The notes under the pieces are model-generated. The model was not told the origin of the DNA. It saw only the letters and a list, made by a program, of their open reading frames with translations, and did no database searches. Below, piece after piece: positions 39,374-51,110 of a DNA stretch of 64,000 nucleotides. Every line of letters begins with the position of its first letter. The stretch's first letter is position 1. The stretch comes from Eonycteris spelaea (lineage: Eukaryota > Chordata > Mammalia > Chiroptera > Pteropodidae). Location: NCBI GenBank assembly GCA_003508835.1, contig PUFA01000092.1, forward strand, positions 6,677,501-6,741,500. Reading direction: 5' to 3'. Made by a program: the position numbers and the translations under genes.

Positions 39374-40010
39374 CTCAACAAAGTCCCCAAAGTATCAAAC
39401 GCATAAGCCATAATCTCTGACTATGCCTCAGTAAAACACAAAGATAGCCAAGTGAATCTATTTTATTTATACTACATCAGATGGGCAAAAATCTAAATAA
39501 CAGTTTGGATGAGGATGCAGGGAAATTGGCATTTACAGAAACTTCAGATGGGGATATAAATTTGTAACAGCTTTTTGCAAAAACAATTTGATATTACCTA
39601 TCAAAACGTTAAATGCCGTACCCTTTGACTCAGCAGTTCTACTTCTAGAAATCCTTCTTACAAAAATAGTATACACAATTGCAAAACAATGTACAACACA
39701 CAGTGCAATACTAATTACAGCACCAAAAAAGTAACAACCCCACTATCTATCAATAGAAAAATGGTAAATTTACAGTACATCCATAAAATGCTGAGGACTG
39801 ACATGGAAACTTCAAGAGACAGCGCTTTTTTCTTTTTCAGTATAAAAAAATATACATTAGAATTATGTTAAAATGCAAAACAAAAAAGTGGAAGAATATA
39901 CAAGATACTTTTTATTTCTGGAGAGCGAAATGATGGAGAACTTCCTATTTTACTTTATGTTTGTCTCTGAATATTTTATGATTTATACTGCTTGCAAAAT
40001 TTAAAAAAGA
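38700..40010 (+). mobile_element. Old L1 ORF2/3' remnant
   Basis: Sense L1 words include 'agacagtagcc'-like degraded segments, 'catattaacatcaggcaaattagaattaaag', 'atgggcaaaaatctaaataacag', 'tttgactcagcagttctacttctag' and 'taaaaaagaaaag'. Heavily diverged; interrupted by a CA repeat. Confidence 0.6.
39324..39369. repeat. (AC)23 microsatellite
   Basis: An uninterrupted 46-bp AC run inside the L1 remnant. Confidence 0.99.
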
Positions 40011-40079
40011 AAAGACAAGCAATAATTTAAAAAATTTTATTTCTTACTTCCCAGAAGAAGACTGTGATCTTTCTGTTCT

Positions 40080-40615
40080 TAATATAAATATGATCGAACC
40101 CATGTGAGAGTACAGGACAGGTATAGACTTCCAATTTGTTGCAATAAGAACGCTTTTTGTTTCCTTGCTGAGAATGCTCTTTCCTCAGATATGGTTCACT
40201 CCCTCACTTCTTTCAAGTTTTCCAATTACATAATTATCTTATCTGAGGAACTTTCCTTGACTTTTCAGTATATAACGATAACCTCCTACACCCATCTTAC
40301 TGTCCCAAACTACCTCACCTAGCTTCATATTTCACTAGAGTAATGGTGTCTTATTGTCCTTCACTCTAAATGGGGTTGATAATAACACCTACCCCACAGG
40401 GGTATCATTAGGTTTAAATGAGCTAGAAGCCTTTAAACAGGATCACAGTAAAAACCATATTAGTCTTTGATTTTTTTTCTTTTTTGTCTTGTTTATAATC
40501 TGCCTTCCTCCTACTGGAATGACAATCTGAAGGGGCAGGGACTGTGTTTTGTTTACTATGGAATGCCTGGAAAGTGCTTATCAGTAAATACTCATAGTTG
40601 TTGAAGCTTGATTTA
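40080..40615 (+). mobile_element. L2 3' end interrupted by a MIR-like piece
   Basis: 40,080-40,355 and 40,450-40,615 follow L2 order ('tttgttgcaataagaacgc...', then 'ctgaaggggcagggactgtgttttg' and 'aatgcctggaaagtgc'). Between them 40,360-40,445 resembles the MIR 3' half ('aataacacctaccccacaggg'). Confidence 0.65.
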
Positions 40616-40874
40616 GTACTGCAGCCATCTGTACAGACAGCTGAGATTACAAGAAAAAGACCAATTGTTTTCAGTAAAAGCAAGCTTTCTGCACATTAGC
40701 ATGAATCATCTGTCATAATTCAATTTACTTTGAAAGCATAACATTTAGCAGTATGACTCCTAGAAACTTCAAGTAGAATAGCACAGTATCATTTAGTTCA
40801 TTAATTTCTTAACACCGACATGACAACAGAAAATAAAACATAATGTAGAATGAGAAGACGAAAGTATAACTTAC

Positions 40875-41038
40875 TCTTCGTTCCTGCTTTTGATGCATGG
40901 CTGGTAGAGGACTTTGACAGCATTCAACGCAGAACTGGAATCAGCCTTCGATATGTCTTCCAATAGGGAAAACTTTTTGATATTTTTGGAACTTCCCAAA
41001 GATTCAATCACCAAACTGTCTGAATTTAAAAGCCATAG
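40875..41038 (-). CDS. UBE3D: UBE3D internal exon, about residues 283-337
   Basis: The acceptor ATCTTTAG precedes 164 bp ending at donor GTAAGTTAT, a near-consensus donor. It encodes 54 codons beginning LWLLNSDSLVIESLGSS and ending VKVLYQPCIKSRNE, plus two bases of Glu. LWLLNSDSLVIESL and AVKVLYQPCIKSRNE are almost unchanged from human. The middle (about residues 297-325) carries most of the substitutions. The acceptor side lies in an A- and T-rich context and was confirmed because the alternative frame stops within 12 codons. The very long 34.6-kb intron follows. Confidence 0.95.
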
Positions 41039-42589
41039 CTAAAGATATGGAGAGAAAAATCCAAGTATGAGGATATTATCACCCTATCCATATCTCATAC
41101 CGCCTCTCAAAAAAACCAAAACTATAAAAATACCAGAAAAAAAAAATAAGAGAATCATGTACATAATTTTTAAGGAGGGTAAGTCTTTCAAAGTATAACC
41201 TTGGTAGAGCAACTGACATGATAAAGTTTTTTTAAAAAAGCAACAAACTAGGAGAAAATATTTAATACCTATATAACAAAGTTATTATCTTTACTATATA
41301 GCACTTCTAGAAATCAATGAGGAAAAAAAAAATCCAGCCCAATAGAAATACAGGTAAAGAATATGAACAGAATTAACATAAGAAATAAATGTTAAAGATA
41401 TAAAAATGTTCATATAAAGAGTAATAAGGAAATGTAAAATTTGAGTGTCACCCCTTTTTCACTTTTCACAAACACAAAAAGATTGAAAACACACAGTTCA
41501 GAAGAAGGGTTTGGAGGGGTATTCCTACACACTTCTGGTAGAAGAGTGTTTGGATTTGGATGCATGCAATTCATTCGGGGAATACTCTCAAGAGAAAGGG
41601 AGTAAGGGCAACAGGGTGAGGCAGAGGAAGGAGTTAGGCAGGGATGTGAGCTCAGCTGGGAGTCTACAGCCTGATCCCACAGGTAGCTCTGGAGCATAAA
41701 TCACACCTACATTTTGTCCCACTCTGAGACAGGAAACCTCAGCTTTTTGTACTTCAGGATCAGATCATTTGCAGTGGGTTGACCAGGGCAGGGATGGGAA
41801 TAGCGGAGGTCAAGAAACTCTCTGGTCAAGGGAGCATCTATCTGTCAGGTAGGTCCAGTCTCTGGAGTAGAGCACAACTGTGAGCCATTAGCAGCCAACA
41901 AGCTCAGCAGCTGAGAAATGGATGATCTGGCCAAGGAAAGGGGATTTGGGTGGGGCACCGTGTATGTCCACTCTAAGGGATAAATTAATACAATTTTTGG
42001 AAGGTGATAATTATCAGAGTTTAAAATGCACAAATTCTAATACAGTATTAGATTAGAAAGATTCATTTCTAAAGTACTAAAATATAAGTGCAAAGATTAT
42101 TTTTGTTGCGGCACTGTCTTTAACAGCCATGTAATCAAAATTTGATCTATATTTATACTAACAAGAAACAATCCTCATTATATATTGTAGTGTGAAGGAA
42201 GCATGTTCAAGAGAAATGCTAATCACAAGATTTTTTTTTACAAATAAATACCTATTGGTATATATATAGATGTATATAGGAAAAATATTAAAGTTCACAT
42301 ATCGAACTGTTAATGTTTACTTCAAATAGTATGATATAACAGAATGTGTTTCAAGAATGTACTACTTTTAAAAAAGAAAAATTAAAAAAATTAATTATGT
42401 ATTAGTAAGTTTAAAAAGTTCCTACTGATTTCTAATTTGAAAATCTTGCAGTAAAAGAAAATTAGAACTGATTTCAGACTATGAGGTGTATTTAGTATCT
42501 ACTTCAGTCAGAAAATATTTCACCTTTGATGGAAATTATCTGGAATTACTGAAGCATGGAGTTGCCATAATGGATGACCAGAGACAAAG

Positions 42590-42745
42590 CCACACCTAAT
42601 AATAATCTCGACCCCTCCCTCTTTTTAGCTATCTTGTTTCCCTATTACATTTTGAGTTCCTTAAAGGTATTTTTATCCTACGTTGAGCACCTGGAACAGT
42701 GCCTTTCCAATAAAAAGTGCTCAATAGATGTTGACTGGTGAGATA
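42590..42745 (+). mobile_element. L2 3' end
   Basis: 'gagttccttaaaggtatttttatcctacgttgagcacctggaacagtgcctttcc' followed by 'agtgctcaatagatgttgac'. Confidence 0.75.
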
Positions 42746-42954
42746 AAAGAGATGAGAGGCAGAGAAGAGACTTGGGTCCTGATTCTTGAATTTTTTGCAT
42801 ACATGTCCTAAATTCTTTTCTGCAAAACATTATTTTTAATGGAAGCAATAATATTAGATGCTTGTGATACACATAGGGGATGATTCTGCTAATTGTGACA
42901 GCCTCTCTTCCAAAACTTGGCACTCCTTCTCAAACATTAAAGTGTTGAAATGAG

Positions 42955-43450
42955 GATCTCAAAAATATATCTGCACTCAATGAACAATCTGCAAATGTTT
43001 ATTGCGGCATTATTTACAAAAGCCAAGATGTAGAAACATTCTGAATGTCCATCAATGAACGAATAGATAAATATGTGGCACAGACATGGAAATCTTGTAA
43101 TATGTGTTAACGCGAATGTACCTTGATGACATTATGCTAAGTGAAACATGCCAGAAACAGAAGGACATATACTGTATGACTCTGCTTATATGAGGAATCT
43201 AAAATAGTCTAACTCATAGAAGTAGAGAGCAGAATGATAGTTGCCAGGTACTAAGGGGAGGGAGAAATGAGGAGTTGCTAATCAAAGGGTATAAAGTTTC
43301 AGTTGGGCAAAATGAGTAAGTTCTGAAGACCTGCTATACAATCTGAAGACCTGTCTATCATTAACAATACTGTATTGTATACTTAAAATCTGTGATGAGA
43401 GTAGATCTCATGTTAATTGTTCTTACCACAAAACAAATAAACAAAAAGAA
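42955..43450 (+). mobile_element. L1 3' end, sense
   Basis: 'tttattgcggcattatttacaaaagccaagatgtag', 'gatgacattatgctaagtgaaacatgcc', 'tagttgccaggtactaaggg' and an A-rich end: L1 ORF2 tail plus 3' UTR. Confidence 0.85.
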
Positions 43451-43704
43451 ACATACATACGACTATCAAATAACAAAAAAATGAAAGAACTATTATTTAT
43501 ACTGACAAAGAAAAGCCATTCAAAACTGAAAGTGAAAAACTTTATTTTGTGGTGTGAACTTCTACAGAGCAGGAATCAGGTTTTAGTGCTCTCTAAATCC
43601 CTATTACCTAGCATGTAGAGGCACTTTATCATTTGTTATTAAATTAAGAGAATTTGATTTGTGAATTAAATTGATATTAAAACCTCAATTTTTGGACTAT
43701 CATT

Positions 43705-43850
43705 TCATTATTTATTAAAATTTATTGGGGTGACACTGGTTAATAAAATTATATAGGTTTCAAGTGTACAATTCTAGAATACATCGTTTGTATATTGCAT
43801 TGTGTGTTCACCATCCGAAGTCAAGTTTTTGATCAATTACTCTTGAGACC
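43705..43850 (-). mobile_element. L1 3' end, minus orientation
   Basis: 'atttattggggtgacactggttaataaaattatatagg', 'caagtgtacaattctagaatacatcg' and 'tgcattgtgtgttcaccatccgaagtcaag'. Closely related to 14,540. Confidence 0.8.
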
Positions 43851-43942
43851 TAAGAATTAAGAAAAAAGAATGGCAAAAACTAAAGAATTTCTGAGACTCT
43901 GGATTACTAGGCTACAAAAAGCCAGGTGAAATAATTTCTTAC

Positions 43943-44051
43943 CAAGATGTACACTTTGCCGTCGTGACCTTGGATACTGAATCTAAAAGTGCTTCTAGCA
44001 GAGGAGAGTTCCACCAGACACTGGGCGAAAATGCTTTGTACAAACTGAGAC
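43943..44051 (-). CDS. UBE3D: UBE3D internal exon, about residues 246-282
   Basis: The acceptor TTCAAACAG is followed by 109 bp ending at donor GTAAGAAAT. The first base completes Arg246, then 36 codons run from SQFVQSIFAQCLVELSSARS through TFRFSIQGHDGKVYIL. It ends in phase 0. The FVQS-FAQCLVELSSARSTFRF core is nearly identical to human and contains one conserved cysteine. Only 907 bp of intron separate it from the preceding exon, the tightest spacing in the window. It probably contributes to UBE2C binding and the start of the C-terminal HECT-like half. Confidence 0.95.
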
Positions 44052-44958
44052 CTGTTTGAACAGAAATCAATTTTCACAATGCACTTCTCATAATAACTCT
44101 AACTGGCAAAATGAGCCCAAAATACCCACAGGGTAACTAAAAGGCAGATGAATGTGCATGCCAGACTTTTCTATATGCTGCCCATTCCCTCACAACTGTT
44201 TGCTCCAGTTTTCCATATCCTATTCTCCAATCCTTAATACCTACCCACACCTAACTATTCCTGCTAATGAATAAAAAATACTATGTTAGACTGTCAATAT
44301 TCCATTTGTACTTTAGCGCATTAAACAGTGAATAACTAAGTTTAAAAAGGTGAGAAATTCCTCAAACATGAGACAGTATTATCTAGAATATTTTCTATTT
44401 GGATTCCCCCAAAATGTCATCTCTGAGGTACATAATAAAAGGCTTTATAGGAGGATAAAGTTCAAGGTTATGTTCAAATTGCCATAATTTTAGACATCAA
44501 TAAATAAGCTGAAATAAAGACATACTATAGCTCACTTTTAGTTGCAAACAAAAGAGATTCATAGAAAAGAAACACTAATGAATTTAGAGGCTAAGTACTA
44601 TTTAAAAAAAACAACAACACAGGAGTCTTTTGAAAACTGACCCATGTTTCAAATTTTAAATAAGTCAAATTAAAACCAGAACTATTCAAAAACCTATTGA
44701 TTAGGTTGTAAGGCCTTGGATATCCAACACATAGAAAGCACAAAAACCTTTCAGAATTAGGTTTATATGAGCACATGTCTATACCGTTACGTAAGCAAAC
44801 CATAAATAAATCCTCAAGTCTTTTAAATGTGTGGTTTGGTTTAATTAACCTTTCCAAATAAAGAAAGGTATAAATAAAAATAAATTCTGGAATAAATAAT
44901 TATACCCATCTCTCCCTACATTTGAAATTACAGAATAAACTTAATTTGCTATTTGTAC

Positions 44959-45028
44959 CTTGGTATGATGGAAAAATTTCTCTCGGATGGCTGAATCACT
45001 ATCTCTGTCATATAAAACTTACTGGTTT
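44959..45028 (-). CDS. UBE3D: UBE3D internal exon, about residues 223-246
   Basis: This 70-bp exon follows the acceptor TTTCTAG and ends at donor GTACAAAT, a weaker donor than those of its neighbours. It completes a Glu codon, then encodes TSKFYMTEIVIQPSERNF followed by SIIP and two bases of Arg. It closely resembles human ETTKFYMTEIIIQ...FPIIPR. In human, residues around 235-257 are annotated as the UBE2C-interaction segment, so this exon supplies the first half of the E2-binding surface and the next exon the rest. The position of that segment is recalled. The phase (enters after 1 base, leaves after 2) joins perfectly on both sides. Confidence 0.94.
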
Positions 45029-45629
45029 CTAGAAACAAAAAATAAGAAAATTAAAAATCTCACCAATACAATATTTTTATTGTGAGCATGTTGGTTCCAA
45101 ATTATGACATTCAAACTAAAATATTCTATATACTGGTAAAAATCAACAATCAGTATAAGTTTTTAAAAAATGACTTAGTTTATGAAGACAAAACACTTAT
45201 GACTATAAGGAAATACTCCTGAGACTTCAGATATCTCAGTGTCATTTCAGAAAGCGTGCCCCAAGCGAATCTGGTGCAGCAAGACTCTGATCACACATAT
45301 GGAAGATCATAAAAGTTAGCACATTATAGCTACAGCTCACTTATCTAGAAATTAGTCATTTGGTTTCCTCATTTCTATACAGTAACCATCAACCTGGAAG
45401 TCATTGAAAAAGGCTTTGTTAGTCATAGCATCCCAAAGCCCTTGCACAGATGCTGTGAACCTCACATTACTACTTACCCAAATTTCACTGAGTCTATAAA
45501 TGTACAATTTTCACCAAATTTGGTTATCTGATTACCTAGTTTATGAAAAAGTTAAACAGTAAACTATAACCTAACAGAAATAAATATAAACACAAATATT
45601 TTGGAGTTTTACAAAATCTATGAAAAATT

Positions 45630-46040
45630 TGTTCTCACCAGTAATAAAAGAAATGCAAATTAAAATGAGATATTTTTAATATGAAATAAATAAAATAATT
45701 TTAATAAAGTACAGCTCTTATAGACATGGAGAAATGGATACACATTCAAATACAGCAGTCAAGATTTAAAATGATAGATTTCTTGAAAACCACTTGGCAA
45801 AGACCTTAAAATTGTGTATATATTTTGACACCTTAAACATCTAAGAATTTATCTCAAAGAAATACTCATAGATATCTGCAAAAATTTGTCCATAAAGATG
45901 TTCATAATATAATAATAGAAAAATACTAAAAACAAGTTAAATGTCTAAAATTTGAGGACGATTGGATTAAATAAACAATTGTACATTTATTTAGGGAAGA
46001 GAATTCTATGCAGTCATTAAAAATAATGCACCAAATAATT
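45630..46040 (+). mobile_element. Old L1 ORF2 tail
   Basis: 'tctcaccagtaataaaagaaatgcaaattaaaatgaga', 'aaaccacttggcaaagacc', 'atttatctcaaagaaatactcata' and 'ttctatgcagtcattaaaaataatg' in L1 order. Confidence 0.75.
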
Positions 46041-46064
46041 TTTTTAAATAGGTAAATTAAGCAG

Positions 46065-46345
46065 TTTCCATTTATTGATATGACATGTTTGATCTTCACT
46101 GTTTTTTATTATTCTGTTTTTTGTCTTTCTATATTTTGTTGTCTTTCTATATTTGTTTTTTTTAATAATTTTTATTTTTCAATTACAGTACTTTCAGGTG
46201 TATAACATAGTGATTAGAAATTTATATAATTTACAAAGTGGTCATCCTGATAAATCTAGTACCCATCTGACACCATACACAGTTATTACACTATTATTGA
46301 CTATGCTCCTCATGCTATACCTTGCATCCACATAACTATTTTATA
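46065..46345 (-). mobile_element. L1 3' UTR fragment, minus orientation
   Basis: 'caggtgtataacatagtgattagaaatttatataatttac', 'tgacaccatacacagttattacactattattgactatgc' and 'cataactattttataact' match a known L1 3' UTR in reverse. Confidence 0.75.
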
Positions 46346-46869
46346 ACTACCAAATAATTTTTAACTGGTTTAATAAGATGGGAAGTTACTCTCCTAATAT
46401 TTTCTGAAAATGTTTTTAATTGCTCAATATAACAGAGAAAAATGCAAAAAAAAAATAGTTTAACAGATTATTATATCTAGAGCAATGTTGACAAATTTAT
46501 CTATTTCGTCATGAAATCCAATTTTCACTTTACTATTTTGAAGTCATGTTATTAGATACAGAATTGAACCTTTTAACATTATGAGGTGATCACTTTTCCA
46601 AGCTATTACTAAAATATAATTTAATTCTATAATTTTAATCCACAAGATACTATTATTGTTTTCTACAGTTAATATTTAGTGGTGACACATATTCACCCAT
46701 GTATTTACTACTTTCTTTACCAATCCTTCTTGAACTTAGACCTTCTATTTGAGATCATTTTCTTCTAACCGATATGATATAGAGGTAAAATATCTTTTAA
46801 TAAGAAATCAACCAGTAGAGAAGAATTATCTCAGTTTTCATTTAAAAATATACGTATCTTTGTCTTGAT

Positions 46870-48350
46870 TCTTTCATACAGGACATTTTCACCTGATAAA
46901 AAATCCTAGGTTGACCTCTGTACACACTGACACCATCATTCCACTGCATTCAAAATTCTATTACTGCTATTCCTTTGAAGGTGATTTGTCATTTTTCTTT
47001 GGTTGCTTTTAAGCTTTTCTCTTTTTTTCTTTTTCAATTTTCCTGCAGTATCACTGAAGTGCCTAGCTATAGATTTCCTTTTTATCTTACTTGGGCCTCA
47101 TTTGATTAGAATTCACTGGATCTCTTGAAATTGTTGTTCACACTTTTGTAAAATTCTTAGCAAACTATCTCTTCAAATATTGCCTATGTTCCATTCTATT
47201 TCTCTTTTCCTTCTATAAGTCTGATTAAACACACGTTAGATCTTCTTGGTATGTTTTATGTCTCTGTCTCTTTTATATTTTGTCTTATCTCTCTGTGCTA
47301 GATTACAGGTTATTTTTCTCATCTATCTTGTTCATTAATTCTTTCCCAATTTGGACCTAGTCTGTCATTAAACCACCACCACGTGAGTTCTAAATTTCAA
47401 TTAGAATACATTTTTAAAAAATTCTGGTTGGTGATTCCATAGTGTAGTGGTTAGTATGTCTGCTTTACATGCAGAAGGTCCTGGGTTCACACCCCAGGTG
47501 GAGCCACACGGACCATACCCTGATGCGCTAGGCCCTGGATGCGTTAGGTCCCGGGTGCGTCAGGCCCCAGGTATGTGCCACCAGTGTGTGGGAGGAGACA
47601 CCCCACCTTCAGAGATCCAGTTCTTAAAAAAAAAAATAAGGGAGACAGTAACAGTCGTAGGTCAGGGGTGGAAGTGGGGGAGGGGAGGTAATCAAAAAGA
47701 GAGGGAAAAAAATTCTATTGTGGATATTTCCAAATATTTTATAGTTTCCTTTTCCTATCAATACATTTAAACAGCTACAGTTTCTTCTTTTGATACATTC
47801 AAAATCTGTCTTTAAATTGTTAAATATAGTAAACATGATTATTTTACAGTTTACATCTTGGTAATTCTAATAAAAGAAGTCCGTTTTTGTTTGCTGATTT
47901 TGTTCTTATTGATGGAAATCTAGCTTACTTGTTCGCTTATTTACCTTTGGTTGTATGGTGAACACTATACTTGGCGAATTATTTTGGGGAATAATATGAG
48001 TTTCACAATAAAGGTATTTTCTTCCAGAAGTGCAATGCTTTTGATATTGCCAGGTGCATCGTGTTATGTCATTACAAGGTAGATTAACCAAGTTCAAGAC
48101 TTGAAATTCCCTAGTCTTAAAAGATTGATACCTATCTATAATTCTACAGGGCTAATCTACTTCTGATTTACCTTAACTGTGAGAGTATGGCTCTTTAGGG
48201 TGTCATTTTTTTGTAGACAGTCACCTACTAGGTTCCTATCTTGTGTAGTTTTTGATTTTTGTTCTTACTTATAAAGGCAATCAGAATAAAAGTTCTAATT
48301 TTAGAGAACTGGCAAACTGCAGGGGAAAGTGGCTTTATTTTTTGTGCTAA
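46870..48350 (-). mobile_element. L1-derived region, split by a SINE
   Basis: Reverse L1M-type sequence: 'aaatcctaggttgacctctgtac', 'ttggttgcttttaagcttttctc', 'ctcttcaaatattgcc', then after the SINE 'attctattgtgg...', 'cttggtaattctaataaaagaagtcc'. The SINE divides it at 47,425/47,707. Confidence 0.65.
47426..47706 (+). mobile_element. tRNA-Val(UAC)-derived SINE
   Basis: The head matches tRNA-Val-UAC: 'ttccatagtgtagtggtta', the anticodon arm 'tctgctttacatgcaga' (anticodon TAC) and 'aggtcctgggttcacacccc'. An A-box-like TAGTGTAGTGG and a B-box-like GGTTCACACCC (47,484-47,494) give an internal pol III promoter. The body has three 15-17-bp units at 47,521-47,568 ('gatgcg..aggccc'). An A11 run at 47,626-47,636 is followed by a purine-rich tail to 47,706. 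AAAAAATTCT at 47,416-47,425 and 47,707-47,716 looks like the target duplication, and the host L1 resumes right after it. Family name not recognised. Only one copy was seen in this window. Confidence 0.9.
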
Positions 48351-48439
48351 ATTCTTGAGTTTGCTTTTGTGATACTTTATTCACATATTTTCCATTTATC
48401 TTGCTCTTTATTCCTTCCTGTAGATTCCCATTACCATCT

Positions 48440-49640
48440 AGTATACTTCACTTTAGCCTGAAGAATTTTCTTTAGCATTTTTTGTACAGAATATCTGCTA
48501 GGAATGCATTATTTTCATTTATTTATATGAACAATCCTTATTTTGCCTTCATTTTTTGAAGGATAGTTTTGCTGAATATAAAATTGTTAGTTGACAGTGT
48601 TCTCACTCACCCATTCAGTACATTTAATATCTCATTTTAGTGTCTTCTGGCTTTCATTATTTCCATAAGAAGCCAGCCTTAATGAATTGTAACATGACAT
48701 CCCAATATGTCATGTTGTTTATTTTTTTCTCTTGCTACTTTCGAGATTCTTTTCATCTTTGGTTTTTAGCAGTTTGTCTACAATGTGCGTGGGTGAAATA
48801 TTTTTTGTGTTTATCCTACTTGAGATTCATTGTAATTCTTGGATCTGAAAGTTAATATTTTTCACCAAATTTGCCAAGATTTGAGCCATTTTTTCTACAA
48901 ATTTTTATTTTCTAACATCTTCCTTTTCTCCTCACCTTCCAAGACCTCAATTACACATTTATTAAAACACAATGCTGTCCCACAAATCTCTGAGTTCTGT
49001 TCATTTGCTTTAGACTTTTTTCTCTGTTCTTTGGATTAATTTCCATTAATCTACCTTCAAGTTCAATGATTTTCTTTTTTCTTTTATCTCAAATATATGG
49101 TTAAGCTAATCTAGTGAATTCTTCTTTAGTTACTATACTTTTCAGCTCTATAATTATCAACTGATTCTTTCTTTGAAGTTTCCAATTTGTTGAGATTTAT
49201 TATTAGTTCACTCGATAGGTTTTTAAAATTTCTTTGCCATATTTAAAATAGTTGCTCAACAACTTTGTCTGCTAAATATAGTATTTGCACTTATTAGTAC
49301 CTGTTTATTGAGTTCCATTTTTCCTTGATTATCACTCTTTACTGTCTCTTTGCATTTCTAATAATTTCTGGAGATCATATGTAGTACATGTAGCAATTCT
49401 AAATTTTCTTTTGTTCTTTTAAGGATAGTCAGTTTATAGATATAATAGTCAATTAACTAGCCTGGATTCAAATTGTGAAATATGTCTTTCCACAGTGTGT
49501 AGCCACTAATGGCTCTGTTCAGTTTTATTCTGTTTAGCTGATTCCCTAGTATTTACTATATCTGCAGAGTTAAACTTTGTGAGCAAAGTTGCGGAGAAGT
49601 TCTGCTCAAATACCTAAAGCTTCCTCCCATTTTCTGCTGC
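48440..49640 (-). mobile_element. L1-derived region, second copy
   Basis: 'gctgaatataaaattgttagttgac', 'tagtgtcttctggctttcattatttcc', 'tcttttcatctttggtttttagcag', 'gatttgagccattttttctacaaa', 'tcttcaagttcaatgattttc'-like order as in a known L1M region in reverse. Confidence 0.65.
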
Positions 49641-50639
49641 CCAAATTGTGTGTGGATTGAGGAACGCAATCTAAAGGCACAACAAATCTGCAAATCTCCC
49701 CAACCTTTCAATTCTTACAGGATTCTGGCATCTCTTGTGTATATGTACAGTTTACCAGTCACCCAGAGTTCCTTGAAGAGTTATCATCTCAGCACTTCTA
49801 TGGTCCTTTTGCTCCTAAAATTTCACTCTTTAATTTCTAGTTTCTCTTTTGCCTAACTTGAACCAAACCTACCACCTGTATTCAATAAAGATGTGGAATT
49901 TTCCTGCCCAACTTGGGATGGGGAGACTAGCAATGCCCCCAAGCAAAAAGATCAAAAATTTGCCATTCTAACCCAATCCAGTAGCAGTTTGTCATAACTA
50001 AACACTTCTCAAATCGATGCTTCATTTTGGTCTTCCAGTGGTTGTCTTAAGAATTTTTTGAACTTGTACAAGTACAGGTCTTATACTTGTTTTCTGCAGA
50101 AGGGAACTGTCCATTTTCTTTATGTCACCATTTTTGGAAATGGAATCCTACTAATTTACTTTTAGAGTAGATGTAAAAATAGCTCTCTTACACTGCACCA
50201 CATACACTCACACATATTGACCTCCTAATATACTTAATGTTACATCATAAAGATTTTTGGTTAAATAAATATTCAGTGTTCACATTACTACAATCGTAAT
50301 GATATCTTGGCAATGTTTCCTAAGTGTTCAACCTTCTGTTTTTCTGCTTTCTTTTTTTTGCGTTTAGTTTTCCAAGCACTTTTAGCTAATTTTTCTCATA
50401 TTATGAAGTGACTTGTCTCAAGATTGTTACATGCAGTCAAACAAATCAAAGAATTTGTTTCACCTTACAATTGAAAACGTCTTTACTGTAATCTTCTCTC
50501 CCCTTGATTCAATCCAGACTGTGATTCTCTAGGCTTGCTGCGTATCCCTCACCCTGAAACTTCCTTATCTGCTCTCCTGTGTTGAATAATGTTTCCTAAA
50601 TCCCATGTCTTCTCTTACCTAGCTTTGGTAATAAATATC

Positions 50640-51110
50640 TTAAGGTAGATTCCTAAAATATATATATCTGTGATTTATATTTTAAAACCTTTTTCCAGAA
50701 ATGTATTTGTTATCCTCACACTTGATTGATGATTTGTCTGTGTATAGAATTCTGGGTTAAATATTTTTTCTTTCTAAATTATGAAGGTATCGCTTCATTA
50801 TCTTCTAGCTTTCAACACTGCTATTAAGAAGTTCAATGCCATTCTAATTTCTAATCATTTTCCACTACCTGCTTTTCTCTCTCTAGAAACTTCATCCTTA
50901 GTTTTCAGAAATTGCTTAATGAAGTGGCTTTGAGTAGCTTCCCTGCCATCGCTACATTAATTATACTTTATATTTAGTGGGCCCTTTCTGTTGACAAACT
51001 TAAGCCCTGCCTCTGGAAAATAGCCTTGTAATGTGTTTTTGGTGTTTTGTTCTTTGAAGTTCTATTCTCTATTCTCTCTTTCTAGAGTTTCAATTATCTA
51101 GAAGTTGGTG
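50640..51110 (-). mobile_element. L1-derived region, third copy (partial)
   Basis: 'gtatagaattctgggttaaatattttttc', 'cttcattatcttctagctttcaacactgc' and 'tttctctctctagaaacttc' repeat the same order as 46,900 and 48,570, but more diverged. Confidence 0.5.

Larger units (their letters stand above)
6251..40874 (-). other. UBE3D: UBE3D 34.6-kb intron: content
   Basis: This intron makes up more than half the window. Repeats are listed separately. Stretches where I can assign nothing convincing include 9,430-11,880, 12,510-14,510, 15,300-18,730, 24,550-25,630, 26,670-28,760, 31,800-32,340, 32,430-33,790, 33,930-34,340 and 35,910-38,700 apart from a short transposon relic at 36,725. These are AT-rich and lack coding signal. 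No small nuclear, nucleolar or transfer RNA gene was recognised. Confidence 0.5.
41039..43942 (-). other. UBE3D: UBE3D intron between 283-337 and 246-282 exons: content
   Basis: Contains an L2 3' end (42,590-42,745), an L1 3' end on the plus strand (42,955-43,450) and a minus-oriented L1 tail (43,705-43,850). 41,045-42,580 shows no family that I recognise. Confidence 0.5.

Noticed and set aside
47435..47505. A tRNA-Val gene
   Set aside because: The acceptor end and T-arm are diverged (no paired 5' acceptor strand, GGTTCACACCC) and it is the head of a SINE with target duplications.
47447..47770. A 107-codon plus-strand frame
   Set aside because: It runs through the tRNA-derived SINE and its A-run; no coding evidence.
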